Below are positions 28,726 to 36,054 of a DNA stretch of 64,000 nt, one piece after another. The position numbers were made by a program, and so were the translations under genes. Origin of the DNA: RYN-111 sp963760125 (GTDB lineage Bacteria > Actinomycetota > Actinomycetes > Mycobacteriales > SCTD01). The stretch spans positions 35,644-99,643 of the forward strand of contig CAVXBV010000001.1 in the NCBI GenBank assembly GCA_963760125.1, written 5' to 3'. Every line of letters starts with the position of its first letter. Positions within the stretch are counted from its first letter, which is position 1. Below the pieces are notes generated by a model. It worked only from the letters and a program-made list of their open reading frames with translations. It did not search any database and had not been told where the DNA came from.

Positions 28726-29780
28726 GGCTGCTCGCGGCGCTCTCCGGCGGCGTCGACTCCGCGGTCGCTGCTGCCCTGGCGGTCGAGGCGGGTCATGACG
28801 TGACCGCCGTCCACCTCGCCCTGTCCGAGGCGCCCGCCGAGCTGCGCACCGGATCGCGCGGCTGCTGCTCGCGTGAGGACGCGCGGGACGCCGCCCGCGT
28901 GGCCGACGTGCTGGGGATCCCCTTCTACGTCTGGGATCTCGCCGAGCGGTTCCGCGAGGACGTGATCGACGACTTCGTCGCGGAGTACGCCGCCGGCCGG
29001 ACCCCCAACCCCTGCTTGCGCTGCAACGAGAAGGTGAAGTTCACCGCCGTGCTGGACCGCGCCCTCGCGCTCGGCTTCGACGCGGTGGTCACCGGTCACC
29101 ACGCCCGGCTGCGCGGTGGCGTGCTCTCCCGGTCCGTGGACGATGCCAAGGACCAGAGCTACGTGCTCGGGGTGCTGACCGCGGCGCAGCTCGGCGCCAC
29201 CGTGCTGCCGCTCGGGGACCTGACCAAGGACGAGGTCCGCGCCGCCGCCCGCTCCCGGGGGCTCGCGGTCGCCGACAAGGCCGATTCCCATGACATCTGC
29301 TTCATCGCCGACGGAGACACCACGGGCTTCCTGCGCGACCGCCTGGGGTCCCAGCCGGGTCCTGTCGTCGACGCCCTCACCGGCGACGTGCTCGGTCACC
29401 ACGACGGCGCGTACGGCTACACCGTGGGCCAACGCCGGGGGCTCGCCCTGACCGTGCCGGCGCTCGACGGGCGACCCCGGTACGTCCTGTCGATCGAGCC
29501 GGTCAGCCGCACGGTGACCGTCGGTCCGGCGGAGGCGCTCGAGGTGTCGGTCGTGCGGACGGGTGCGCCGGTGTGGTCCTCGCCCCGGCAGCTACCGCTG
29601 GACTGCGAGGTGCAGCTGCGCGCCCACGGGATGGTCCACGGCTGCACGGTCACCGGCGACGAGGGCGGGTGGTCGCTGTCGTTGACCACGCCCGCCCGCG
29701 GTCTGGCTCCGGGGCAGGCGGCGGTGCTGTACGACGCTGACACGGTGCTCGGCTCCGCCACAGTCGTCGCCACCTCCTGA
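28722..29780 (+). CDS. mnmA: tRNA-specific 2-thiouridylase MnmA
   Basis: 352 residues from GTG 28722, which overlaps the iscS stop; longer in-frame extensions only read through iscS. It thiolates U34 in tRNA-Lys, tRNA-Glu and tRNA-Gln. Motifs: the PP-loop AALSGGVDSAVAAAL at the N-terminus, RTPNPCLRCNEKVKF with the first catalytic Cys, DQSYVLGVL, and SHDICFIADGDTTGFL with the second Cys. The C-terminal beta-barrel follows. Direct coupling to a cysteine desulfurase suits a two-gene sulfur relay. Confidence 0.96.
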   Translation: MRLLAALSGGVDSAVAAALAVEAGHDVTAVHLALSEAPAELRTGSRGCCSREDARDAARVADVLGIPFYVWDLAERFREDVIDDFVAEYAAGRTPNPCLRCNEKVKFTAVLDRALALGFDAVVTGHHARLRGGVLSRSVDDAKDQSYVLGVLTAAQLGATVLPLGDLTKDEVRAAARSRGLAVADKADSHDICFIADGDTTGFLRDRLGSQPGPVVDALTGDVLGHHDGAYGYTVGQRRGLALTVPALDGRPRYVLSIEPVSRTVTVGPAEALEVSVVRTGAPVWSSPRQLPLDCEVQLRAHGMVHGCTVTGDEGGWSLSLTTPARGLAPGQAAVLYDADTVLGSATVVATS

Positions 29781-29823
29781 TCCCGCACCCCGCCCGGCGG
29801 TCCTTGCTGGCCGCACCGTCCGG

Positions 29824-29969
29824 GCCTGCGCGTCCGGCCTGCGCCGTCGGGACTGCGCGTTCGGCCTACGCCGTCGGGTCCACCGGTCGGCCTGCGCCGT
29901 CGGGACTGCGCGTCCGGCCGCGTCGTCGGACTGCGCGTCCGGCCTGCGTCACTGGGTCCACCGGTCGTG
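29824..29969. repeat. GC-rich minisatellite after mnmA
   Basis: About ten tandem copies of a 13-14 base motif (CTGCGC-C-GTCGGG-A and variants such as CTGCGCGTCCGGC), interrupted twice by the longer block GGGTCCACCGGTC. A higher-order period of roughly 50-65 bases is visible. It fills the gene-free stretch 29781-30163, in which I otherwise see only a weak small frame at 30057-30275 and the 3' end of the DUF559 gene. It has no spacer-repeat regularity of a CRISPR array and codes for nothing convincing. Confidence 0.7.
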
Positions 29970-30163
29970 GGCCGCCCGGCGTCCGCGAACTGCGCGGATG
30001 GACCGCCCGGGAGCGGTGCCGAGCACAACAGCAACCCCGGTCGCCCAGGAGCCACGGTGCTGAGCGTAGAGCTGCCAGGTCAGGTCACCGTGGTTGCACT
30101 TGTGCTTCTGTGTGGACGCCGGCTCCTCGACGTCATCGTCGGGGGCCAGCGAGCGAATCGAGA

Positions 30164-31138
30164 TCAGGCGGCGCAGGCCAGGCTCAGGCAGTCCCGGATC
30201 ACGGCGAGTACGTACTTCTTGCTGTCACGCACGTCCTTCCAGCTGAAGCGGACCACCCGCCAGCCCAGGCGTTGAAGGGCGTTGTCGCGGTGGCGGTCCT
30301 TCGTGCGCCGGTCCTCAGGGTCGTGCCACCGGTGGCCGTCACACTCGACGACCAGTCCGTGCTCGACGAAGCAGAAGTCCACCCGACCCACCCATCGTCC
30401 CTGGCGATCGGTCACGACGTACTGGCTGGTCGGCCGCATCCCGTTGCGGTGCAGGAGATAGCGGAGAGCCGACTCGAGCACAGAACCGGAGTGCGCGTCG
30501 ATCAGCTGCACCAGGCGACGCAGCCTGCCTCGCCCCACGCTGTCGCGGCGGTCGTTGGCTGCGCGGACGAGGTCCTCCTCGCTGATCAACCCCCGCCGCA
30601 GAGCGCTGTCCGCGGCGACGACCGCCTCCAGCATCGGGCGGCTCAGGCAGCAGTCGACCACCGTGGCCAGCGGTGGGGTCACGGGCAGGGGCTCGAGCTC
30701 CAGCACGCTGACGTCCAGACGGGTGGTCTGTTCGCTGCAGCGTACGGAGACCCCGGGTAGGCGCACCCGTGTGCGCGAGCGTGGGACGCGGCACTCGACG
30801 GCAGTCGGTTCGACAAGCAGGTCCATCGCCCAGAGCACGGCCGCGGTGCGCCGGTCAGCCACGGCCCCGGGCCCTGCGGCGAGCAAGGCGGCGCGGACCT
30901 GCGCGACGTACGGGCCGTCGGGTCTGCCGTCCCGAAGCAGGTGTCGGCCACGTGGTGGCAGCGGACGCAGCGCGTAGACACCCCGGCGCACACGGTGCAC
31001 CAGCCGCTCGCGTAACGCCCGCTCCAGCAGCCCTCTGGTCACGCCCTCGGACGCCAGGTGGGCGCGGGTGGTCACGAGCTGCCGGGAAGCAGGGCAGGCG
31101 CGGTCGAGGTCGTCGTCGAGTGAACGGGCACGAGCCAT
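30164..31138 (-). CDS. AbiEi-like winged-helix plus DUF559 endonuclease-fold protein
   Basis: 324 residues. The N-terminus (about 18-80; LVTTRAHLASEGVTRGLLERAL, RRGVYALRP) matches the winged-helix start of AbiEi-type antitoxin/transcription factors. The C-terminus (about 225-318) is DUF559, a Vsr/restriction-endonuclease-like fold: VGRVDFCFVEHGLVVECDG with the acidic VDF-x-E-C-D set, then RDNALQRLGWRVVRFSW. The ATG follows a minus-strand CAGGCT by seven bases, so it is probably leaderless. Such proteins are common in actinobacteria; a nuclease or defence role is plausible but untested. It lies between two minisatellites. Confidence 0.8.
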   Translation of the reverse strand: MARARSLDDDLDRACPASRQLVTTRAHLASEGVTRGLLERALRERLVHRVRRGVYALRPLPPRGRHLLRDGRPDGPYVAQVRAALLAAGPGAVADRRTAAVLWAMDLLVEPTAVECRVPRSRTRVRLPGVSVRCSEQTTRLDVSVLELEPLPVTPPLATVVDCCLSRPMLEAVVAADSALRRGLISEEDLVRAANDRRDSVGRGRLRRLVQLIDAHSGSVLESALRYLLHRNGMRPTSQYVVTDRQGRWVGRVDFCFVEHGLVVECDGHRWHDPEDRRTKDRHRDNALQRLGWRVVRFSWKDVRDSKKYVLAVIRDCLSLACAA

Positions 31139-31145
31139 GCGCTCC

Positions 31146-31151
31146 AGCCTG
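31146..31151 (-). promoter_or_regulatory. Putative -10 box of the DUF559 gene, leaderless
   Basis: Minus-strand CAGGCT, seven bases before ATG 31138. A GGAG lies between, but only three bases from the start, which is too close for a normal ribosome binding site. Confidence 0.4.
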
Positions 31152-31317
31152 TCCGTCCGTCACCGCCCTTGGCGTGCTCGGCGGTGATCTGTGGATGACG
31201 ACGTGCCGGTGCCCACCAGCCCTTCGCGGCATAAAGGCAACGCGGGGGCGCACTCGGAGGTGGACGCGAGCCTGATTGCCCGGGCGTGCGCGGAGCGGCG
31301 TTGCTGTTGTGCCTCTC

Positions 31318-31450
31318 CAGTGGCGCAGAAACGTCGGTGGCGTAGGAACGTCGGTGGCGCAGGAACGTCGGGTGGCGCAGGAAGGTCGGTGCACGAACGT
31401 CGGGTGGCGCAGGAAGGTCGGCCAAGAAGGTCGGGTGGCGCAGGAAGGGC
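31318..31450. repeat. Tandem repeat of GGTGGCGCAGGAACGTCG type
   Basis: Seven to eight imperfect copies of a 14-18 base unit, alternating full copies (GGTGGCGCAGGAAGGTC) with shortened ones (GGTGCACGAACGTCG, GGCCAAGAAGGTCG). It lies in the gene-free stretch 31139-31576 between the DUF559 gene and the next gene. That stretch also holds an inverted repeat TCACCGCC-N12-GGCGGTGA at 31160-31187 and no convincing gene. All frames here translate to low-complexity strings. Confidence 0.7.
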
Positions 31451-31564
31451 CCGTGGGGCTGGGGAGCTCCAGGTGCCCACGGGGACCCCAGTCGGCCGGG
31501 GCGCGATGGCGAGCGACCGTCGTGGTGCACCCGCAACAGCGGCACGAGGCAGCGGACCGACTTG

Positions 31565-31570
31565 TAGGCT
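31565..31570 (+). promoter_or_regulatory. Putative -10 box, leaderless start of the basic repeat protein
   Basis: TAGGCT, six bases before ATG 31577. The stretch TAGGCTCAACG is also found upstream of leuB (53767-53777), again right before the start codon. Confidence 0.5.
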
Positions 31571-31576
31571 CAACGC

Positions 31577-31945
31577 ATGGCTCCCTCTGACGACGTGCAG
31601 CTCACCGACCTCGAGGTCATCGCGCAGTTCAGCCTGGCGGTACGAGGGGCAACGGCGAGCCGCGGCGACGTGATCGCTGCTCTGGAAGCCGATCTGGCCT
31701 TCCTAGCCGGTGGCGGGACCAGCAGGGGCAGGGCCAAGCCTGCGAGCAACGCCGGCCCCTCGGCCACGCAGGCCCCCGATGAGGCGACCAGCGCCCCCGG
31801 CAAGGCGACCAGCGCCCCCGGCAAGGCGACGAGCGCCCCCGGCAAGGCGACGAGCGCCCCCGGCAAGGCGGCGAGGCGAACCGTCGCGCCGGCCAAGGCG
31901 TCGGCCAAGAAGGCTGCGACGAAGGCTGCGCGCACCCGCACGTGA
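31577..31945 (+). CDS. Small protein with SAPGKAT repeats and basic tail
   Basis: 122 residues, not recognised as a named family. Residues 1-46 look folded and helical (LTDLEVIAQFSLAVRGATASRGDVIAALEADLAFL). From about residue 70 come four copies of the heptad SAPGKAT, followed by a Lys/Ala tail ending AKKAATKAARTRT. The tail resembles the basic C-termini of actinobacterial DNA-binding proteins such as HupB-type histone-like proteins, so DNA or RNA contact is a reasonable guess. Its stop overlaps the MetE-like gene (GTGA), and ligA follows. The heptads come from a perfect-frame 21-bp DNA repeat. Confidence 0.75.
   Translation: MAPSDDVQLTDLEVIAQFSLAVRGATASRGDVIAALEADLAFLAGGGTSRGRAKPASNAGPSATQAPDEATSAPGKATSAPGKATSAPGKATSAPGKAARRTVAPAKASAKKAATKAARTRT
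31784..31867 (+). repeat. Four in-frame 21-bp repeats
   Basis: Four copies of a 21-bp unit beginning GCGACCAGCGCCCCCGGCAA, head to tail, 84 bp. Copies differ by a single C/G change. It encodes the heptad repeat of the basic protein and may vary in copy number between strains by slippage. Confidence 0.9.
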
Positions 31946-32937
31946 CGGACCCGCACGCACCGATGCCGGGTGCCCAGCGCTGGCGCACTGGCCTCGCCAC
32001 CGGCCTCGGTTCCCTGCCCGGAGCGGACCCGCTCGAGGCCGCCCGGTTCGTGCTCGACGAGTTCCCCGTCCCGTACCTGCCTGAGCTGCCGAACCGCGAG
32101 TGGTACGGCGATCTCGCCGGCCGCGGTGCGGCGTTCCTGTCCGACCTGCACGTCGACCTGCAGCCCACCGGCTGGCGGATCGTCCCCCGCCCCAGCCGCG
32201 TCGGCCGGCGGGCGAAGGACCTGCTGGCCCGTGACCTCGACGCTCTCGAGGAGGTCGCCCACGCGAACCCGCCCGCCGTCCTGAAGCTGCAGGCCACCGG
32301 CCCGTGGACCCTGGCCACGCTCGTCGAGCTGCACCGCGGGGCCAAGGTCCTCGCCGACCACGGCGCGGTCGCCGACCTGGCCCAGTCGCTCGCCGACGGC
32401 CTGCGCGACCACGTCGCCGACGTGCAGCGGCGCTTCCCGACGACCGCCCTGGTGCTCCAGCTCGACGAGCCGTCGTTGCCGGCCGTGCTCGCCGCCCACA
32501 TCCGTACGGCCAGCGGCTTCGGCACGCTGCGGGCGCCCCAGCCCCACGTCGCGCGCGATCGGCTGGCCACCGTCCTCGCGGCCCACCCGGAGACCATCGT
32601 TCACTGCTGCGCACCTCGCCCGCCGGTGTCGCTGCTGGTGTCCGCGGGGGCGTCGTCCCTCGCCGTCGACGCCACCATGCTGGACCCGCGGGACGACGAC
32701 GACCTCGGCCAGGCGCTGGAGGCCGGTGTCGGCCTGCTGCTCGGGGTCCTGCCGACGACGGGGGCGCTTCCTGCTGTCCGTCAGGTACTGGAGGGTGTCG
32801 GACGGTTGCGCGACCGTGTGGGGGTGCAAGACGTCACGGTGACCCCTGGCTGCGGGTTGGCAGGGTCGACGTACGAGGACGCGAAGGCGATTGCGGAGCG
32901 GCTGCGGCAGGTGGCGCAGGGACTGGAGGAGGGGTGA
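31942..32937 (+). CDS. MetE-like cobalamin-independent methionine synthase core protein
   Basis: 331 residues, about the size of one MetE barrel rather than the full 750-residue enzyme. UROD/MetE-type TIM barrel: GLATGLGSLPGADPLEAARFV at the N-terminus, LKLQATGPWTLA, VLQLDEPSLP, and the zinc-type residues in TIVHCCAPRPP and VTPGCGLAGSTYEDA (His-Cys and Cys). Annotated elsewhere as methionine synthase II-like; the methyl donor and acceptor are unknown. GTG 31942 overlaps the upstream stop, and ligA starts in its own stop codon, so all three genes are coupled. Confidence 0.8.
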   Translation: MTDPHAPMPGAQRWRTGLATGLGSLPGADPLEAARFVLDEFPVPYLPELPNREWYGDLAGRGAAFLSDLHVDLQPTGWRIVPRPSRVGRRAKDLLARDLDALEEVAHANPPAVLKLQATGPWTLATLVELHRGAKVLADHGAVADLAQSLADGLRDHVADVQRRFPTTALVLQLDEPSLPAVLAAHIRTASGFGTLRAPQPHVARDRLATVLAAHPETIVHCCAPRPPVSLLVSAGASSLAVDATMLDPRDDDDLGQALEAGVGLLLGVLPTTGALPAVRQVLEGVGRLRDRVGVQDVTVTPGCGLAGSTYEDAKAIAERLRQVAQGLEEG

Positions 32938-35012
32938 CCGAGGTCGACGGGGTGCCGGTCGCGGCGCGCGAACGGGCCGCGGAGCTCGCCCGCCTCATCG
33001 AGGAGAACGCCTTCCGCTACTACATCCTCAGCCAGCCGACGCTCGCGGACGGGGAGTACGACGCCCTCGTCCACGAGCTCGAGGGGTTGGAGGAGCAGTA
33101 CCCGGCACTGCGGACCCCCGCTTCCCCGACGCAGCGGGTGCTGGGCACGTGGAGCACGGACTTCACGCCGGTCGAGCACCTCGAGCGGCTGATGAGCCTG
33201 GACAACGTCTTCACCCCGGACGAGTTGAGGGCCTGGGCGGCCCGCACGGAGCGTGAAGGAGCGGCCCGCTACCTGTGCGAGCTGAAGATCGACGGGCTGG
33301 CGATCGCGCTGGTCTACCGACGCGGCGTGCTGGACCGGGCCGCGACGCGCGGGGACGGTCGCACGGGTGAGGACGTGACGCCCAACGTGCGTACCGTCCG
33401 CAACGTCCCTCATCGTTTGTCGGGCACCGGGTGGCCTGAGGTCCTGGAGGTGCGTGGCGAGGTCTTCATCTCGACCGCGGACTTCGCGGCCGTCAACGAG
33501 CGGCTGGCGGCCGAGGGCAAGGCGCTGTTGGTCAACCCGCGCAACGGTGCGGCAGGGTCGCTGCGCCAGAAGGACCCGCGCGTCACGGCTTCGCGTCCGC
33601 TGACCATGACGATCCACGGCATCGGTCACTGCCCCGGGTGGGAGCCGGCCTCGCAGTCGGAGGCCTACGTCCAGCTGGCGGAGTGGGGGCTGCCGACGTC
33701 CAGCAGGTACGACGTCGTCGACGACATCGACGGGGCGCTGGCCTACATCGCCCACTGGGGCGAGCACCGCCATGACGTCGAGCACGACATCGACGGCGTG
33801 GTCGTCAAGGTCGACCAGGCTGCCCTCCAGCGCCGGCTCGGTGCGACGAGCAAGGCCCCGCGGTGGGCGATCGCGCACAAGTACCCGCCGGAGGAGGTCA
33901 CCACCACCCTCAACGACATCGCCGTGAACACCGGCCGCACCGGTCGGGTCACGCCGTTCGCCATGCTCGAGCCGGTGCACGTCGGCGGGGTCGTGGTGAG
34001 CATGGCGACGCTGCACAACGCCCAGGAGGTCGAGCGCAAGGGCGTCCTGCTCGGCGACACCGTGATCGTGCGCCGTGCGGGCGATGTCATCCCCGAGGTC
34101 CTCGGTCCCGTGGTGGACCTGCGCGACGGCAGCGAGCGCACTTGGGTGATGCCGACCGACTGCCCGTCGTGTGGGACGCCGCTGCGCCCCGCCAAGGAGG
34201 GCGACGTCGACCTGCGGTGCCCCAACAGCCGCTCCTGCCCGGCCCAGCTCCGCGAGCGAATCTTCTTCCTTGCCGGCCGTGGGGGCTTCGACCTCGAGGG
34301 GCTCGGCTACGAAGCGGCAGACGCCTTGCTCACTGACGGGATCGTCGAGGACGAAGGGGACGTGTTCGCCCTCGACGAGCAGGCCCTGCTCCGCTCACCG
34401 TTCTTCCGCCGCAAGGACGGCGCGCTGTCGGCCAACGCGGGAAAGCTGCTGGCCAACCTCGAGGCAGGCAAGGCCCAGCCGCTGTGGCGGGTCCTGGTGA
34501 GCCTGTCGATCCGGCACGTCGGACCCACCGCTGCACGCGAGCTGGCCAGGGCGTTCCGCGACCTCGACCGAATCCGCGAGGCCACGGAGGAGGATCTCGC
34601 CGCGGTCGACGGTGTGGGGCCGACGATCGCGCGGGCGCTCTCCGAGTGGTTCGCCGTCGACTGGCACGCCGGCATCGTGGAGAAGTGGCGGGCCGCCGGC
34701 GTACGGATGGCCGACGAGGGGGCCGAGGAGGGTCCCCGACCGCTCGAGGGCGTCACGGTCGTGGTGACCGGGACCTTGACGTCGTACAGCAGGGACGGCG
34801 CGAGCGAGGCGGTGCTCGAGCGGGGCGGGAAGGTGACCGGCAGCGTGTCGAAGAAGACCGACTTCGTCGTGGTCGGTGCCGAGCCGGGTCAGAGCAAGTA
34901 CGACAAGGCGGTCAAGCTCGGCCTGCCGGTGCTCGACGACGACGGGTTCGCCGTCCTGCTCACCGAGGGCCCGGAGGCCGCCCGAGCCGTCGCGACGGTG
35001 CTGCCCGCCTGA
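32934..35012 (+). CDS. ligA: NAD-dependent DNA ligase
   Basis: 692 residues from GTG 32934 (overlapping the previous stop), the expected length. Essential replicative ligase. Domain Ia and NAD site at the start (AFRYYILSQPTLADGEYDAL), adenylated lysine in CELKIDGLAIAL (K118), the OB fold, a Cys4 zinc finger (CPSCGTPLRP to RCPNSRSCPAQ), helix-hairpin-helix repeats with VDGVGPTIARAL, and a C-terminal BRCT domain (GVTVVVTGTLTSYSRDGA). Last gene of a three-gene coupled run. The next gene is convergent and only one base away. Confidence 0.97.
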   Translation: MTEVDGVPVAARERAAELARLIEENAFRYYILSQPTLADGEYDALVHELEGLEEQYPALRTPASPTQRVLGTWSTDFTPVEHLERLMSLDNVFTPDELRAWAARTEREGAARYLCELKIDGLAIALVYRRGVLDRAATRGDGRTGEDVTPNVRTVRNVPHRLSGTGWPEVLEVRGEVFISTADFAAVNERLAAEGKALLVNPRNGAAGSLRQKDPRVTASRPLTMTIHGIGHCPGWEPASQSEAYVQLAEWGLPTSSRYDVVDDIDGALAYIAHWGEHRHDVEHDIDGVVVKVDQAALQRRLGATSKAPRWAIAHKYPPEEVTTTLNDIAVNTGRTGRVTPFAMLEPVHVGGVVVSMATLHNAQEVERKGVLLGDTVIVRRAGDVIPEVLGPVVDLRDGSERTWVMPTDCPSCGTPLRPAKEGDVDLRCPNSRSCPAQLRERIFFLAGRGGFDLEGLGYEAADALLTDGIVEDEGDVFALDEQALLRSPFFRRKDGALSANAGKLLANLEAGKAQPLWRVLVSLSIRHVGPTAARELARAFRDLDRIREATEEDLAAVDGVGPTIARALSEWFAVDWHAGIVEKWRAAGVRMADEGAEEGPRPLEGVTVVVTGTLTSYSRDGASEAVLERGGKVTGSVSKKTDFVVVGAEPGQSKYDKAVKLGLPVLDDDGFAVLLTEGPEAARAVATVLPA

Positions 35013-35013
35013 G

Positions 35014-35652
35014 TCACGCCGTCACGGTCGCCGTGATGCCGGCCAGGTGCGCCAGGCGCAGCACCTCCGACGCGCGGAACCTCGGACCGCCGGCGCGACC
35101 GACGAGGATCACCCGCGTCGGCCGACCGACTGGTGCGGCGACGAGCTCGGTGCCGAGGGCGTCCCAGCGCTCAGGGACCCACTCCTCATCGGAGTCCATG
35201 CGGCGGGCCGAGGCCAGCGGCAACCAGGGAAGGCCGACCCCCGCGAGGTCGGGTGCGCCGGGGCTGGCCGCCAGGACCTCACCGTCGTCGAGGACCAGCG
35301 CCCAGCCGGCGCGGAAGACACCCGGGGCGAGGTCCACCAGCAGCTGGACGGCGTCCGACGGGGCAGCGGCGAGCTCTTCCACCAGCTCGAGGTCGCGGTG
35401 CAGGTCGTCCGCGCCGAGGTAGGGCCGCAACGACTCCACGATGACCCCGGGGACGGACTGCGCGGACGTGATGAGCACGTCGGCCAGCCCTCCGACCGGC
35501 AGCTGGACCAGCAGGTCGTCGACCGCGCCGTCCGGCCCGCGTTCGACGACGTCGAGGCTCACGATGTCTGCGCCGACCTCACCGAGTGCCGTGGCGACGG
35601 CTCCGAGCATGCCCGGACGGTCGGGGAGCACGACGCGCAGCAGGTAGGACAT
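35014..35652 (-). CDS. ACT-domain protein
   Basis: 212 residues from ATG 35652, giving MSYLLRVVLPDRPGMLGAVA, a clean ACT-domain start (residues 1-80). A second part of about 130 residues follows, with a GAF- or ACT-like strand pattern (GWALVLDDGEVLAASPGA). A minus-strand CATGAT lies six bases upstream of the start, possibly a leaderless promoter. ACT domains bind amino acids; here the ligand is unknown. It is divergent from gatC. The likely role is amino-acid sensing. Confidence 0.75.
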   Translation of the reverse strand: MSYLLRVVLPDRPGMLGAVATALGEVGADIVSLDVVERGPDGAVDDLLVQLPVGGLADVLITSAQSVPGVIVESLRPYLGADDLHRDLELVEELAAAPSDAVQLLVDLAPGVFRAGWALVLDDGEVLAASPGAPDLAGVGLPWLPLASARRMDSDEEWVPERWDALGTELVAAPVGRPTRVILVGRAGGPRFRASEVLRLAHLAGITATVTA

Positions 35653-35751
35653 GGCCCCATCATGGCCGCTGTTCATGGCGCCTGTGTTTCCGCGCGGTGA
35701 CGTCCACGGCCGGTTCCCTAGACTCCGGGGCGACCCCCTGGAGGCCCACGC

Positions 35752-36054
35752 ATGCCGGAGATCACCCGCGAGCAGGTCGCGCACCTCGCGCGCCTGTCCC
35801 GCCTGGCCCTCGACGACGGAGAGCTCGACCGGCTCGCCGGCGAGCTCGACGTGATCCTCGGGGCCGTCGCGCAGATCGCTGAGGTCACCGATGCAGCCGA
35901 CGTGCCCCCCACCTCGCACGCGGTCCCTCTGCTGAACGTCACCCGCCCCGACGTGGTGATGCCCTCTCTCGCCCCGGAGCAGGCCCTGTCCGGCGCGCCG
36001 TCGGCGGAGGACGGTCGCTTCCGGGTCCCGCAGATCCTGAGCGACGAGGCATGA
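35752..36054 (+). CDS. gatC: Aspartyl/glutamyl-tRNA amidotransferase subunit C
   Basis: 100 residues, ATG 35752 with GGAGG. Small helical subunit that wraps between GatA and GatB: MPEITREQVAHLARLSRLALDD and RVPQILSDEA at the end are family marks. GatCAB converts Glu-tRNA(Gln) and Asp-tRNA(Asn) to Gln- and Asn-tRNA. A TAGACT -10-like box lies at 35719-35724. Overlaps gatA by four bases. Confidence 0.95.
   Translation: MPEITREQVAHLARLSRLALDDGELDRLAGELDVILGAVAQIAEVTDAADVPPTSHAVPLLNVTRPDVVMPSLAPEQALSGAPSAEDGRFRVPQILSDEA

Noticed and set aside
30057..30275. Small membrane-like frame from GTG 30057 with AGGAG upstream
   Set aside because: It runs antisense into the DUF559 gene for 112 bases and its end is Arg/Gln/Thr-rich shadow sequence. 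A real gene cannot be excluded but is not supported.
29824..31450. Repeat tracts considered as CRISPR arrays
   Set aside because: Units are 13-18 bases, imperfect and head to tail with no unique spacers of even length, and no cas gene is near.
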